Shown here in pieces: positions 1 to 8,817 of a stretch of 64,000 bases of DNA (position 1 is the stretch's first letter; each line of letters starts with the position of its first letter). The notes beneath the pieces were generated by a model. That model did no database searches and had not been told where the DNA came from. It saw only the letters and a program-made list of their open reading frames with translations. This DNA is from Caecitellus pseudoparvulus (Eukaryota; Bigyra: Bicosoecida). A program made the position numbers and the translations under genes. Location of the stretch: the NCBI GenBank assembly GCA_965644315.1, contig CBFFRQ010000043.1:1-64000 (forward strand), read 5' to 3'.

Positions 1-1182
1 TAACCCTAACCCTAACCCTAACCCTAACCCTAACCCTAACCCTAACCCTAACCCTAACCCTAACCCTAACCCTAACCCTAACCCTAACCCTAACCCTAAC
101 CCTAACCCTAACCCTAACCCTAACCCTAACCCTAACCCTAACCCTAACCCTAACCCTAACCCTAACCCTAACCCTAACCCTAACCCTAACCCTAACCCTA
201 ACCCTAACCCTAACCCTAACCCTAACCCTAACCCTAACCCTAACCCTAACCCTAACCCTAACCCTAACCCTAACCCTAACCCTAACCCTAACCCTAACCC
301 TAACCCTAACCCTAACCCTAACCCTAACCCTAACCCTAACCCTAACCCTAACCCTAACCCTAACCCTAACCCTAACCCTAACCCTAACCCTAACCCTAAC
401 CCTAACCCTAACCCTAACCCTAACCCTAACCCTAACCCTAACCCTAACCCTAACCCTAACCCTAACCCTAACCCTAACCCTAACCCTAACCCTAACCCTA
501 ACCCTAACCCTAACCCTAACCCTAACCCTAACCCTAACCCTAACCCTAACCCTAACCCTAACCCTAACCCTAACCCTAACCCTAACCCTAACCCTAACCC
601 TAACCCTAACCCTAACCCTAACCCTAACCCTAACCCTAACCCTAACCCTAACCCTAACCCTAACCCTAACCCTAACCCTAACCCTAACCCTAACCCTAAC
701 CCTAACCCTAACCCTAACCCTAACCCTAACCCTAACCCTAACCCTAACCCTAACCCTAACCCTAACCCTAACCCTAACCCTAACCCTAACCCTAACCCTA
801 ACCCTAACCCTAACCCTAACCCTAACCCTAACCCTAACCCTAACCCTAACCCTAACCCTAACCCTAACCCTAACCCTAACCCTAACCCTAACCCTAACCC
901 TAACCCTAACCCTAACCCTAACCCTAACCCTAACCCTAACCCTAACCCTAACCCTAACCCTAACCCTAACCCTAACCCTAACCCTAACCCTAACCCTAAC
1001 CCTAACCCTAACCCTAACCCTAACCCTAACCCTAACCCTAACCCTAACCCTAACCCTAACCCTAACCCTAACCCTAACCCTAACCCTAACCCTAACCCTA
1101 ACCCTAACCCTAACCCTAACCCTAACCCTAACCCTAACCCTAACCCTAACCCTAACCCTAACCCTAACCCTAACCCTAACCC
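1..1182. repeat. Telomere, (TAACCC)n
   Basis: This is 197 uninterrupted copies of TAACCC with no variant unit seen. It is the C-rich strand of a TTAGGG telomere reading inward from the left chromosome end. The array stops at 1182, where CCC is followed by AAACTTTCC, the 5' side of the first retrotransposon copy. The perfect homogeneity is what telomerase synthesis gives. Confidence 0.98.
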
Positions 1183-1367
1183 AAACTTTCCAAATGTCAA
1201 GCTAATCACAAGTTGTGAAGTGCTAACATTGCCTAATCCAGGCGCTCGTGCACCCAAGTGTGGTGTTGCACAGTGCTTGCTGGTTGGGTGGTGCGCACCG
1301 GGGCGGGGTAGTGCGAATTCCGCACACCATCGCACCGTGGCTCCCAGTTTGCGCCCTCGGTCGGGGC

Positions 1368-3494
1368 ATGCACCTGGGATCGACATCAAAAGCATCATTG
1401 ACAAGCATCATGAACGCCCAAGTGGATCAAGTCCTGGGGGTCCTCTTCGTGGAGGGGTGCCTGAAGCGCAAGCAAGTGCTCGGCCCCAGAACAGGTGTCT
1501 TCACTGACATGCCACGTCGGGGTGCCGCACGCACCTTCGAGCTTGGAGGACCCCTGCCCAAGACTGATCATGATAGTTCATCTTCGGCACGGGACATGTG
1601 GCTCGAGGTCTATGGGGAAGCCGCCGAACGGCTGATCCCAGGGCTGAGTGCGGAATTCGGCAACGCCAATGCGGCCCTGCGCCAGGGACCCACCGGATCG
1701 CCAACCATCCTCGTCACGCTCGGAAGTGAGGGTGATTCACCAACAGTGGCACGTCAACTTCGCATTCTTGCTGCTCAAGAGGACGACTTCGCCATTCGAG
1801 TCGGCCAAGGTGGGTTCGTCGCCGTGGCCTACACCAACACCAAGCAGTTCGCATCGGCGAAGGCGAAAGTGAAGGTGAAGGCCCACCCCACCGCCATCCA
1901 AGTGGCCCACCAAGTGACCAAGGAAGCAACCGAAATCGCCTGCCAGTCAGGTGATGTTGCCAAGGTCATGTGCCTCGTTAGGTCCCACTTCGACCATGGC
2001 CCCGTGCCAGCCCAAGCCGTCCGTCCCAGTGTCAGACAATCCGTCCCCTCCGAGGGTGATGCACCTGTCGACACCAAGACACCATCGACCTGGACTGACA
2101 CTCAGCTCGACAAGGCACCGAAGAAGAAGAAGACCCGTCGAGGCAAGCGAGGAAAGGGCAAGTCAGCCGGACGATCCCTCACCTTCGAGGACGTCTTCAT
2201 CAAGAACGTCCGGCCACCTGCACCTCGACCAACCTCACCACCTGCCACCCAAGGCTCACCCAAAGATACCGTCACCACCCCTGTGGTGCATGCCATGTTG
2301 CCTTCATCAAGGGTGCAGCGGGGCGTCGACCGCAAGTGGCCGTCCCCCACCCCGTCGGGCGAGGCAAGCCCCGAGGTGCACCGGTATCGGCCGTCTGCAG
2401 CAGCAGCATGGGAGGTGATCACAAGGGTGGTGCCTCTTCATGACAGTGTGCGGACACCCGAGCACCTGGCCGAGTACCCCATCAAGCCTGGCCCTCTGGC
2501 CGACCTGCTGTCATCGACCCACGTGTACTCTAACGTGGGGGGGCGGGCCTGTGTCCAGGCCTGTCTCGAGACGGCAGCAGGGGAGAGGGTCTTCGAGGCT
2601 GGGGACCTCCTCCTACTCCAGCATGCAGCCACCATCAACGCTGCCCAGCTTGCCTTCAAGCACATGGTCAGGCAGCTGGAGGGGGTGGTCAGTGACTCGT
2701 CCAGCTCGGACATCATGGACGTCGGCCAGAAGCCACCCTCCCCCTTCCGCTCAGACGGGCAACGGGTGGCCGTCTTCCGCAACATGCTGCACCAGCACTC
2801 GCCGGATGACACCTTCCTGGCCCCAGGTACACCACCAGTCCTGCTTCCCGGCCTGCACCTGCTCATCGACCGCATCAACCAAGGGTACCGTGCCCCAGCC
2901 GGGCATGATGACCTTGGCCAGGCCGGCGTCGACCCCAGCCAGGTTGATGAAGAGGGTGACCAAGAGGGGCACCTCGACGGAGTGCTGTATGCCTTCGCAC
3001 TTCGAGAGGTGTGGACCGACAACACGGCCCATCTGCAGCTCATCCTCGTCGACCATGATCGAGGCAAGCTGGTGCTGTGGAACCCCGACATCCCTGACCT
3101 CCATGACGAGCTGCCCCTGCACAAGTGCATGACCCGGCTGGCAGCCGAAGGCATCAACGTCTTGTACCGGATCTGGACCACACCCGAGGCGGGCAGTCCA
3201 GCACCCTTCCGGGACAGGCTTCGAGGGGCACTCCAGTCTCTCCGAGATGACTTCCCCCCCCTGCCTCACAAGGCCACCGACGGCACCGTGCACCCCCAGA
3301 CCCTCATCGCTGGCAAGGGCACAAGGGTGGCCATGCCTCATGGGCGGATGACCCGACAGCAGGCCGCCACCCTGGAGGCTGAGGTCAAGGACCCCCTCAA
3401 GCGGCTGGTGCCTGAAGACGGCGAGGGTCGCCTGCCCAAGGTCAAGGATGTGCCCCACATCTCGATCGGGCAGATGGGTGGACGCCTGATGTAA
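1368..3494 (+). CDS. Family A element protein with cysteine-peptidase-like domain, no RT
   Basis: The reading frame is open from 1248, but the first in-frame ATG is at 1368 (a second at 1410), giving about 708 residues. The N-terminal third is an unrecognised domain. A strongly basic stretch at 2125-2170 (KKKKTRRGKRGKGK) could bind nucleic acid or act as a nuclear localisation signal. The C-terminal half (about 2480-3400) aligns by eye with the N-terminus of the family B polyprotein. Both keep a CVQAC motif, an AHLxLILVD motif and VLWNPD, a Cys-His-Asp/Asn layout reminiscent of papain-fold peptidases. The ORF ends just where family B begins its endonuclease. It may act as a Gag-like or processing protein; function is inferred. 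Confidence 0.75.
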   Translation: MHLGSTSKASLTSIMNAQVDQVLGVLFVEGCLKRKQVLGPRTGVFTDMPRRGAARTFELGGPLPKTDHDSSSSARDMWLEVYGEAAERLIPGLSAEFGNANAALRQGPTGSPTILVTLGSEGDSPTVARQLRILAAQEDDFAIRVGQGGFVAVAYTNTKQFASAKAKVKVKAHPTAIQVAHQVTKEATEIACQSGDVAKVMCLVRSHFDHGPVPAQAVRPSVRQSVPSEGDAPVDTKTPSTWTDTQLDKAPKKKKTRRGKRGKGKSAGRSLTFEDVFIKNVRPPAPRPTSPPATQGSPKDTVTTPVVHAMLPSSRVQRGVDRKWPSPTPSGEASPEVHRYRPSAAAAWEVITRVVPLHDSVRTPEHLAEYPIKPGPLADLLSSTHVYSNVGGRACVQACLETAAGERVFEAGDLLLLQHAATINAAQLAFKHMVRQLEGVVSDSSSSDIMDVGQKPPSPFRSDGQRVAVFRNMLHQHSPDDTFLAPGTPPVLLPGLHLLIDRINQGYRAPAGHDDLGQAGVDPSQVDEEGDQEGHLDGVLYAFALREVWTDNTAHLQLILVDHDRGKLVLWNPDIPDLHDELPLHKCMTRLAAEGINVLYRIWTTPEAGSPAPFRDRLRGALQSLRDDFPPLPHKATDGTVHPQTLIAGKGTRVAMPHGRMTRQQAATLEAEVKDPLKRLVPEDGEGRLPKVKDVPHISIGQMGGRLM

Positions 3495-3914
3495 GTCACC
3501 TGTGGGGGCATACTCCCTGTGCCACACATGACTGAAGCTTTGTGTCGCGACCGACGCACATAGCTGACATCGGACATTGGAAAGTCCAACCCAACCTCAC
3601 CATCACCAACCCAACATCGATACCAACACATCAGGACTCGGCTCAGTGGAAGGGGAAGGCACTTGCAGCAAGATCTGTGAGGCCGCCCCCAAACCTGAGC
3701 CGAAGGGACAGCCGGGCTGGGTCGTGTGCTTGCATCTCAGCAACACCCAGTCCGTGTCGAGTCCATATCCTCCAGCCCACACCGCCACCCAAGCCAAGCA
3801 AGTCGGGTCTCCACCCCTGGACATCGGACCGAGACGGACGAGACTGGACTGGACGGACAAGACAAGAGTGGACCGAGACCTGGACCTACACCTCAAGACC
3901 ATCCCACCGGGGCG

Positions 3915-3975
3915 GGCGCTGAAGCGCCAAGACAGACGGCGACTTATACAACGGACACGAGTCTGTGCTAGTCGC
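3915..3975 (+). other. Conserved 3' UTR stem-loop module, family A copy 1
   Basis: Stem 1 is GGCGC (3915-3919), loop TGAA, GCGCC (3924-3928). Stem 2 pairs GCGACT (3939-3944) with AGTCGC (3970-3975) and encloses a hairpin GGAC/GTCT (3953-3956 with 3961-3964). Between stem 2 and the hairpin lies CTTATACAACGGAC, identical in family B. Copies sit at the same place in A2 (6843-6903) and A3 (8613-8673). Base pairing is kept in family B with compensatory changes, so this is probably the RNA structure recognised by the reverse transcriptase. Confidence 0.65.
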
Positions 3976-4111
3976 AAAGCCGTGCAAGCGGTGCCGTCGT
4001 GGTGTCTGTGTCACTGCATTCTGTTGTGGCGCAGGTGGCACCACATGTCCAAGCCCAAGCTGTACCATGATGTAGCCTGCATGGAGGCAATCTGCAATGC
4101 ATTGAGTAGCT

Positions 4112-7039
4112 AACTTTCCAAATGTCAAGCTAATCACAAGTTGTGAAGTGCTAACATTGCCTAATCCAGGCGCTCGTGCACCCAAGTGTGGTGTTGCACA
4201 GTGCTTGCTGGTTGGGTGGTGCGCACCGGGGCGGGGTAGTGCGAATTCCGCACACCATCGCACCGTGGCTCCCAGTTTGCGCCCTCGGTCGGGGCATGCA
4301 CCTGGGATCGACATCAAAAGCATCATTGACAAGCATCATGAACGCCCAAGTGGATCAAGTCCTGGGGGTCCTCTTCGTGGAGGGGTGCCTGAAGCGCAAG
4401 CAAGTGCTCGGCCCCAGAACAGGTGTCTTCACTGACATGCCACGTCGGGGTGCCGCACGCACCTTCGAGCTTGGAGGACCCCTGCCCAAGACTGATCATG
4501 ATAGTTCATCTTCGGCACGGGACATGTGGCTCGAGGTCTATGGGGAAGCCGCCGAACGGCTGATCCCAGGGCTGAGTGCGGAATTCGGCAACGCCAATGC
4601 GGCCCTGCGCCAGGGACCCACCGGATCGCCAACCATCCTCGTCACGCTCGGAAGTGAGGGTGATTCACCAACAGTGGCACGTCAACTTCGCATTCTTGCT
4701 GCTCAAGAGGACGACTTCGCCATTCGAGTCGGCCAAGGTGGGTTCGTCGCCGTGGCCTACACCAACACCAAGCAGTTCGCATCGGCGAAGGCGAAAGTGA
4801 AGGTGAAGGCCCACCCCACCGCCATCCAAGTGGCCCACCAAGTGACCAAGGAAGCAACCGAAATCGCCTGCCAGTCAGGTGATGTTGCCAAGGTCATGTG
4901 CCTCGTTAGGTCCCACTTCGACCATGGCCCCGTGCCAGCCCAAGCCGTCCGTCCCAGTGTCAGACAATCCGTCCCCTCCGAGGGTGATGCACCTGTCGAC
5001 ACCAAGACACCATCGACCTGGACTGACACTCAGCTCGACAAGGCACCGAAGAAGAAGAAGACCCGTCGAGGCAAGCGAGGAAAGGGCAAGTCAGCCGGAC
5101 GATCCCTCACCTTCGAGGACGTCTTCATCAAGAACGTCCGGCCACCTGCACCTCGACCAACCTCACCACCTGCCACCCAAGGCTCACCCAAAGATACCGT
5201 CACCACCCCTGTGGTGCATGCCATGTTGCCTTCATCAAGGGTGCAGCGGGGCGTCGACCGCAAGTGGCCGTCCCCCACCCCGTCGGGCGAGGCAAGCCCC
5301 GAGGTGCACCGGTATCGGCCGTCTGCAGCAGCAGCATGGGAGGTGATCACAAGGGTGGTGCCTCTTCATGACAGTGTGCGGACACCCGAGCACCTGGCCG
5401 AGTACCCCATCAAGCCTGGCCCTCTGGCCGACCTGCTGTCATCGACCCACGTGTACTCTAACGTGGGGGGGCGGGCCTGTGTCCAGGCCTGTCTCGAGAC
5501 GGCAGCAGGGGAGAGGGTCTTCGAGGCTGGGGACCTCCTCCTACTCCAGCATGCAGCCACCATCAACGCTGCCCAGCTTGCCTTCAAGCACATGGTCAGG
5601 CAGCTGGAGGGGGTGGTCAGTGACTCGTCCAGCTCGGACATCATGGACGTCGGCCAGAAGCCACCCTCCCCCTTCCGCTCAGACGGGCAACGGGTGGCCG
5701 TCTTCCGCAACATGCTGCACCAGCACTCGCCGGATGACACCTTCCTGGCCCCAGGTACACCACCAGTCCTGCTTCCCGGCCTGCACCTGCTCATCGACCG
5801 CATCAACCAAGGGTACCGTGCCCCAGCCGGGCATGATGACCTTGGCCAGGCCGGCGTCGACCCCAGCCAGGTTGATGAAGAGGGTGACCAAGAGGGGCAC
5901 CTCGACGGAGTGCTGTATGCCTTCGCACTTCGAGAGGTGTGGACCGACAACACGGCCCATCTGCAGCTCATCCTCGTCGACCATGATCGAGGCAAGCTGG
6001 TGCTGTGGAACCCCGACATCCCTGACCTCCATGACGAGCTGCCCCTGCACAAGTGCATGACCCGGCTGGCAGCCGAAGGCATCAACGTCTTGTACCGGAT
6101 CTGGACCACACCCGAGGCGGGCAGTCCAGCACCCTTCCGGGACAGGCTTCGAGGGGCACTCCAGTCTCTCCGAGATGACTTCCCCCCCCTGCCTCACAAG
6201 GCCACCGACGGCACCGTGCACCCCCAGACCCTCATCGCTGGCAAGGGCACAAGGGTGGCCATGCCTCATGGGCGGATGACCCGACAGCAGGCCGCCACCC
6301 TGGAGGCTGAGGTCAAGGACCCCCTCAAGCGGCTGGTGCCTGAAGACGGCGAGGGTCGCCTGCCCAAGGTCAAGGATGTGCCCCACATCTCGATCGGGCA
6401 GATGGGTGGACGCCTGATGTAAGTCACCTGTGGGGGCATACTCCCTGTGCCACACATGACTGAAGCTTTGTGTCGCGACCGACGCACATAGCTGACATCG
6501 GACATTGGAAAGTCCAACCCAACCTCACCATCACCAACCCAACATCGATACCAACACATCAGGACTCGGCTCAGTGGAAGGGGAAGGCACTTGCAGCAAG
6601 ATCTGTGAGGCCGCCCCCAAACCTGAGCCGAAGGGACAGCCGGGCTGGGTCGTGTGCTTGCATCTCAGCAACACCCAGTCCGTGTCGAGTCCATATCCTC
6701 CAGCCCACACCGCCACCCAAGCCAAGCAAGTCGGGTCTCCACCCCTGGACATCGGACCGAGACGGACGAGACTGGACTGGACGGACAAGACAAGAGTGGA
6801 CCGAGACCTGGACCTACACCTCAAGACCATCCCACCGGGGCGGGCGCTGAAGCGCCAAGACAGACGGCGACTTATACAACGGACACGAGTCTGTGCTAGT
6901 CGCAAAGCCGTGCAAGCGGTGCTGTCGTGGTGTCTGTGTCACTGCATTCTGTTGTGGCGCAGGTGGCACCACATGTCCAAGCCCAAGCTGTACCATGATG
7001 TAGCCTGCATGGAGGCAATCTGCAATGCATTGAGTAGCT
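4112..7039 (+). mobile_element. Family A telomeric retrotransposon, copy 2 (full unit)
   Basis: This is a head-to-tail repeat of copy 1 at an offset of 2,928 bp. The only difference I found over the compared parts is C at 3993 versus T at 6921 in the 3' UTR. The 3' end (GAGTAGCTAAC, to about 7042) is followed by a short interstitial telomeric tract. Near-identity means very recent amplification or homogenisation. Confidence 0.8.
4296..6422 (+). CDS. Family A element protein (copy 2)
   Basis: The predicted protein is identical to that of copy 1: unknown N-terminal domain, basic KKKKTRRGKRGKGK stretch, and a C-terminal cysteine-peptidase-like domain with CVQAC, AHLQLILVD and LVLWNPD. The first in-frame ATG is at 4296 (also 4338). 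An intact second ORF argues that the coding capacity is maintained or that duplication is very recent. It has no RT or endonuclease. Confidence 0.75.
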   Translation: MHLGSTSKASLTSIMNAQVDQVLGVLFVEGCLKRKQVLGPRTGVFTDMPRRGAARTFELGGPLPKTDHDSSSSARDMWLEVYGEAAERLIPGLSAEFGNANAALRQGPTGSPTILVTLGSEGDSPTVARQLRILAAQEDDFAIRVGQGGFVAVAYTNTKQFASAKAKVKVKAHPTAIQVAHQVTKEATEIACQSGDVAKVMCLVRSHFDHGPVPAQAVRPSVRQSVPSEGDAPVDTKTPSTWTDTQLDKAPKKKKTRRGKRGKGKSAGRSLTFEDVFIKNVRPPAPRPTSPPATQGSPKDTVTTPVVHAMLPSSRVQRGVDRKWPSPTPSGEASPEVHRYRPSAAAAWEVITRVVPLHDSVRTPEHLAEYPIKPGPLADLLSSTHVYSNVGGRACVQACLETAAGERVFEAGDLLLLQHAATINAAQLAFKHMVRQLEGVVSDSSSSDIMDVGQKPPSPFRSDGQRVAVFRNMLHQHSPDDTFLAPGTPPVLLPGLHLLIDRINQGYRAPAGHDDLGQAGVDPSQVDEEGDQEGHLDGVLYAFALREVWTDNTAHLQLILVDHDRGKLVLWNPDIPDLHDELPLHKCMTRLAAEGINVLYRIWTTPEAGSPAPFRDRLRGALQSLRDDFPPLPHKATDGTVHPQTLIAGKGTRVAMPHGRMTRQQAATLEAEVKDPLKRLVPEDGEGRLPKVKDVPHISIGQMGGRLM

Positions 7040-7064
7040 AACCCCTAACCCTAACCCTAACCCT
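7040..7064 (+). repeat. Interstitial telomeric tract between copies A2 and A3
   Basis: About four CCCTAA units follow the GAGTAGCTA end of copy A2 and run into the truncated 5' end of copy A3 at AGCCCC (7065). One unit is imperfect (CTAACCCC). This shows that copy A2 was added outside a pre-existing telomere repeat tract. Confidence 0.9.
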
Positions 7065-8192
7065 AGCCCCGAGGTGCACCGGTATCGGCCGTCTGCAGCA
7101 GCAGCATGGGAGGTGATCACAAGGGTGGTGCCTCTTCATGACAGTGTGCGGACACCCGAGCACCTGGCCGAGTACCCCATCAAGCCTGGCCCTCTGGCCG
7201 ACCTGCTGTCATCGACCCACGTGTACTCTAACGTGGGGGGGCGGGCCTGTGTCCAGGCCTGTCTCGAGACGGCAGCAGGGGAGAGGGTCTTCGAGGCTGG
7301 GGACCTCCTCCTACTCCAGCATGCAGCCACCATCAACGCTGCCCAGCTTGCCTTCAAGCACATGGTCAGGCAGCTGGAGGGGGTGGTCAGTGACTCGTCC
7401 AGCTCGGACATCATGGACGTCGGCCAGAAGCCACCCTCCCCCTTCCGCTCAGACGGGCAACGGGTGGCCGTCTTCCGCAACATGCTGCACCAGCACTCGC
7501 CGGATGACACCTTCCTGGCCCCAGGTACACCACCAGTCCTGCTTCCCGGCCTGCACCTGCTCATCGACCGCATCAACCAAGGGTACCGTGCCCCAGCCGG
7601 GCATGATGACCTTGGCCAGGCCGGCGTCGACCCCAGCCAGGTTGATGAAGAGGGTGACCAAGAGGGGCACCTCGACGGAGTGCTGTATGCCTTCGCACTT
7701 CGAGAGGTGTGGACCGACAACACGGCCCATCTGCAGCTCATCCTCGTCGACCATGATCGAGGCAAGCTGGTGCTGTGGAACCCCGACATCCCTGACCTCC
7801 ATGACGAGCTGCCCCTGCACAAGTGCATGACCCGGCTGGCAGCCGAAGGCATCAACGTCTTGTACCGGATCTGGACCACACCCGAGGCGGGCAGTCCAGC
7901 ACCCTTCCGGGACAGGCTTCGAGGGGCACTCCAGTCTCTCCGAGATGACTTCCCCCCCCTGCCTCACAAGGCCACCGACGGCACCGTGCACCCCCAGACC
8001 CTCATCGCTGGCAAGGGCACAAGGGTGGCCATGCCTCATGGGCGGATGACCCGACAGCAGGCCGCCACCCTGGAGGCTGAGGTCAAGGACCCCCTCAAGC
8101 GGCTGGTGCCTGAAGACGGCGAGGGTCGCCTGCCCAAGGTCAAGGATGTGCCCCACATCTCGATCGGGCAGATGGGTGGACGCCTGATGTAA
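7065..8192 (+). pseudogene. 5'-truncated family A element ORF (copy 3)
   Basis: The frame opens at the truncation junction (Ser-Pro-Glu-Val-His) and keeps about 375 codons covering the peptidase-like C-terminal half. There is no authentic start codon; the unknown N-terminal domain and basic stretch are lost. The sequence is otherwise that of copies 1 and 2, with no frameshift. Confidence 0.75.
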
Positions 8193-8813
8193 GTCACCTG
8201 TGGGGGCATACTCCCTGTGCCACACATGACTGAAGCTTTGTGTCGCGACCGACGCACATAGCTGACATCGGACATTGGAAAGTCCAACCCAACCTCACCA
8301 TCACCAACCCAACATCGATACCAACACATCAGGACTCGGCTCAGTGGAAGGGGAAGGCACTTGCAGCAAGATCTGTGAGGCCGCCCCCAAACCTGAGCCG
8401 AAGGGACAGCCGGGCTGGGTCGTGTGCTTGCATCTCAGCAACACCCAGTCCGTGTCGAGTCCATATCCTCCAGCCCACACCGCCACCCAAGCCAAGCAAG
8501 TCGGGTCTCCACCCCTGGACATCGGACCGAGACGGACGAGACTGGACTGGACGGACAAGACAAGAGTGGACCGAGACCTGGACCTACACCTCAAGACCAT
8601 CCCACCGGGGCGGGCGCTGAAGCGCCAAGACAGACGGCGACTTATACAACGGACACGAGTCTGTGCTAGTCGCAAAGCCGTGCAAGCGGTGCCGTCGTGG
8701 TGTCTGTGTCACTGCATTCTGTTGTGGCGCAGGTGGCACCACATGTCCAAGCCCAAGCTGTACCATGATGTAGCCTGCATGGAGGCAATCTGCAATGCAT
8801 TGAGTAGCTAACC
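7065..8813 (+). mobile_element. Family A telomeric retrotransposon, copy 3 (5'-truncated)
   Basis: It corresponds to copy 2 from 5295 onward at an offset of 1,770 bp and keeps the whole 3' UTR and the GAGTAGCTAACC end. Loss of the 5' part with an intact 3' end is the hallmark of target-primed reverse transcription. It carries C, as copy 1 does, at the position where copy 2 has T. It joins directly to family B copy 4 at CTAACC/TCATGTGACC. Confidence 0.8.
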
Positions 8814-8817
8814 TCAT

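Larger units (their letters stand above)
1183..4111 (+). mobile_element. Family A telomeric retrotransposon, copy 1 (full unit)
   Basis: This is a 2,928-bp unit, repeated at exactly that spacing by copy 2 (4112 onward). It holds a short 5' region, one ORF (to 3494) and a 3' UTR of about 620 bp containing the conserved stem-loops at 3915-3975. It ends in TGCAATGCATTGA-GTAG-CTAAC. The 5' side abuts the telomere tract and the 3' end runs directly into copy 2 through a shared CTAAC. It has no endonuclease or reverse transcriptase and no long terminal repeats. Classification as a non-autonomous non-LTR element is inferred from the domain and 3' UTR features shared with the RT-encoding family B. 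A bare subtelomeric tandem repeat is the alternative. Confidence 0.8.

Noticed and set aside
1-1182. CRISPR-like or satellite array
   Set aside because: The unit is 6 bp with no spacers and matches the TTAGGG telomere repeat exactly; it starts at the sequence end.
3900-3980. Hammerhead or HDV-like ribozyme in the element 3' UTR
   Set aside because: No CUGANGA/GAAA hammerhead core is found in family A, and the double-pseudoknot pairing of HDV-like ribozymes could not be drawn. The conserved stems are explained better as an RT recognition structure.
3542-4113. Open frames of 126-178 codons (both strands) repeated in each family A 3' part
   Set aside because: They are copied only because the element is copied, overlap each other in several frames, and cover the structured 3' UTR. 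No domain or start context supports them.
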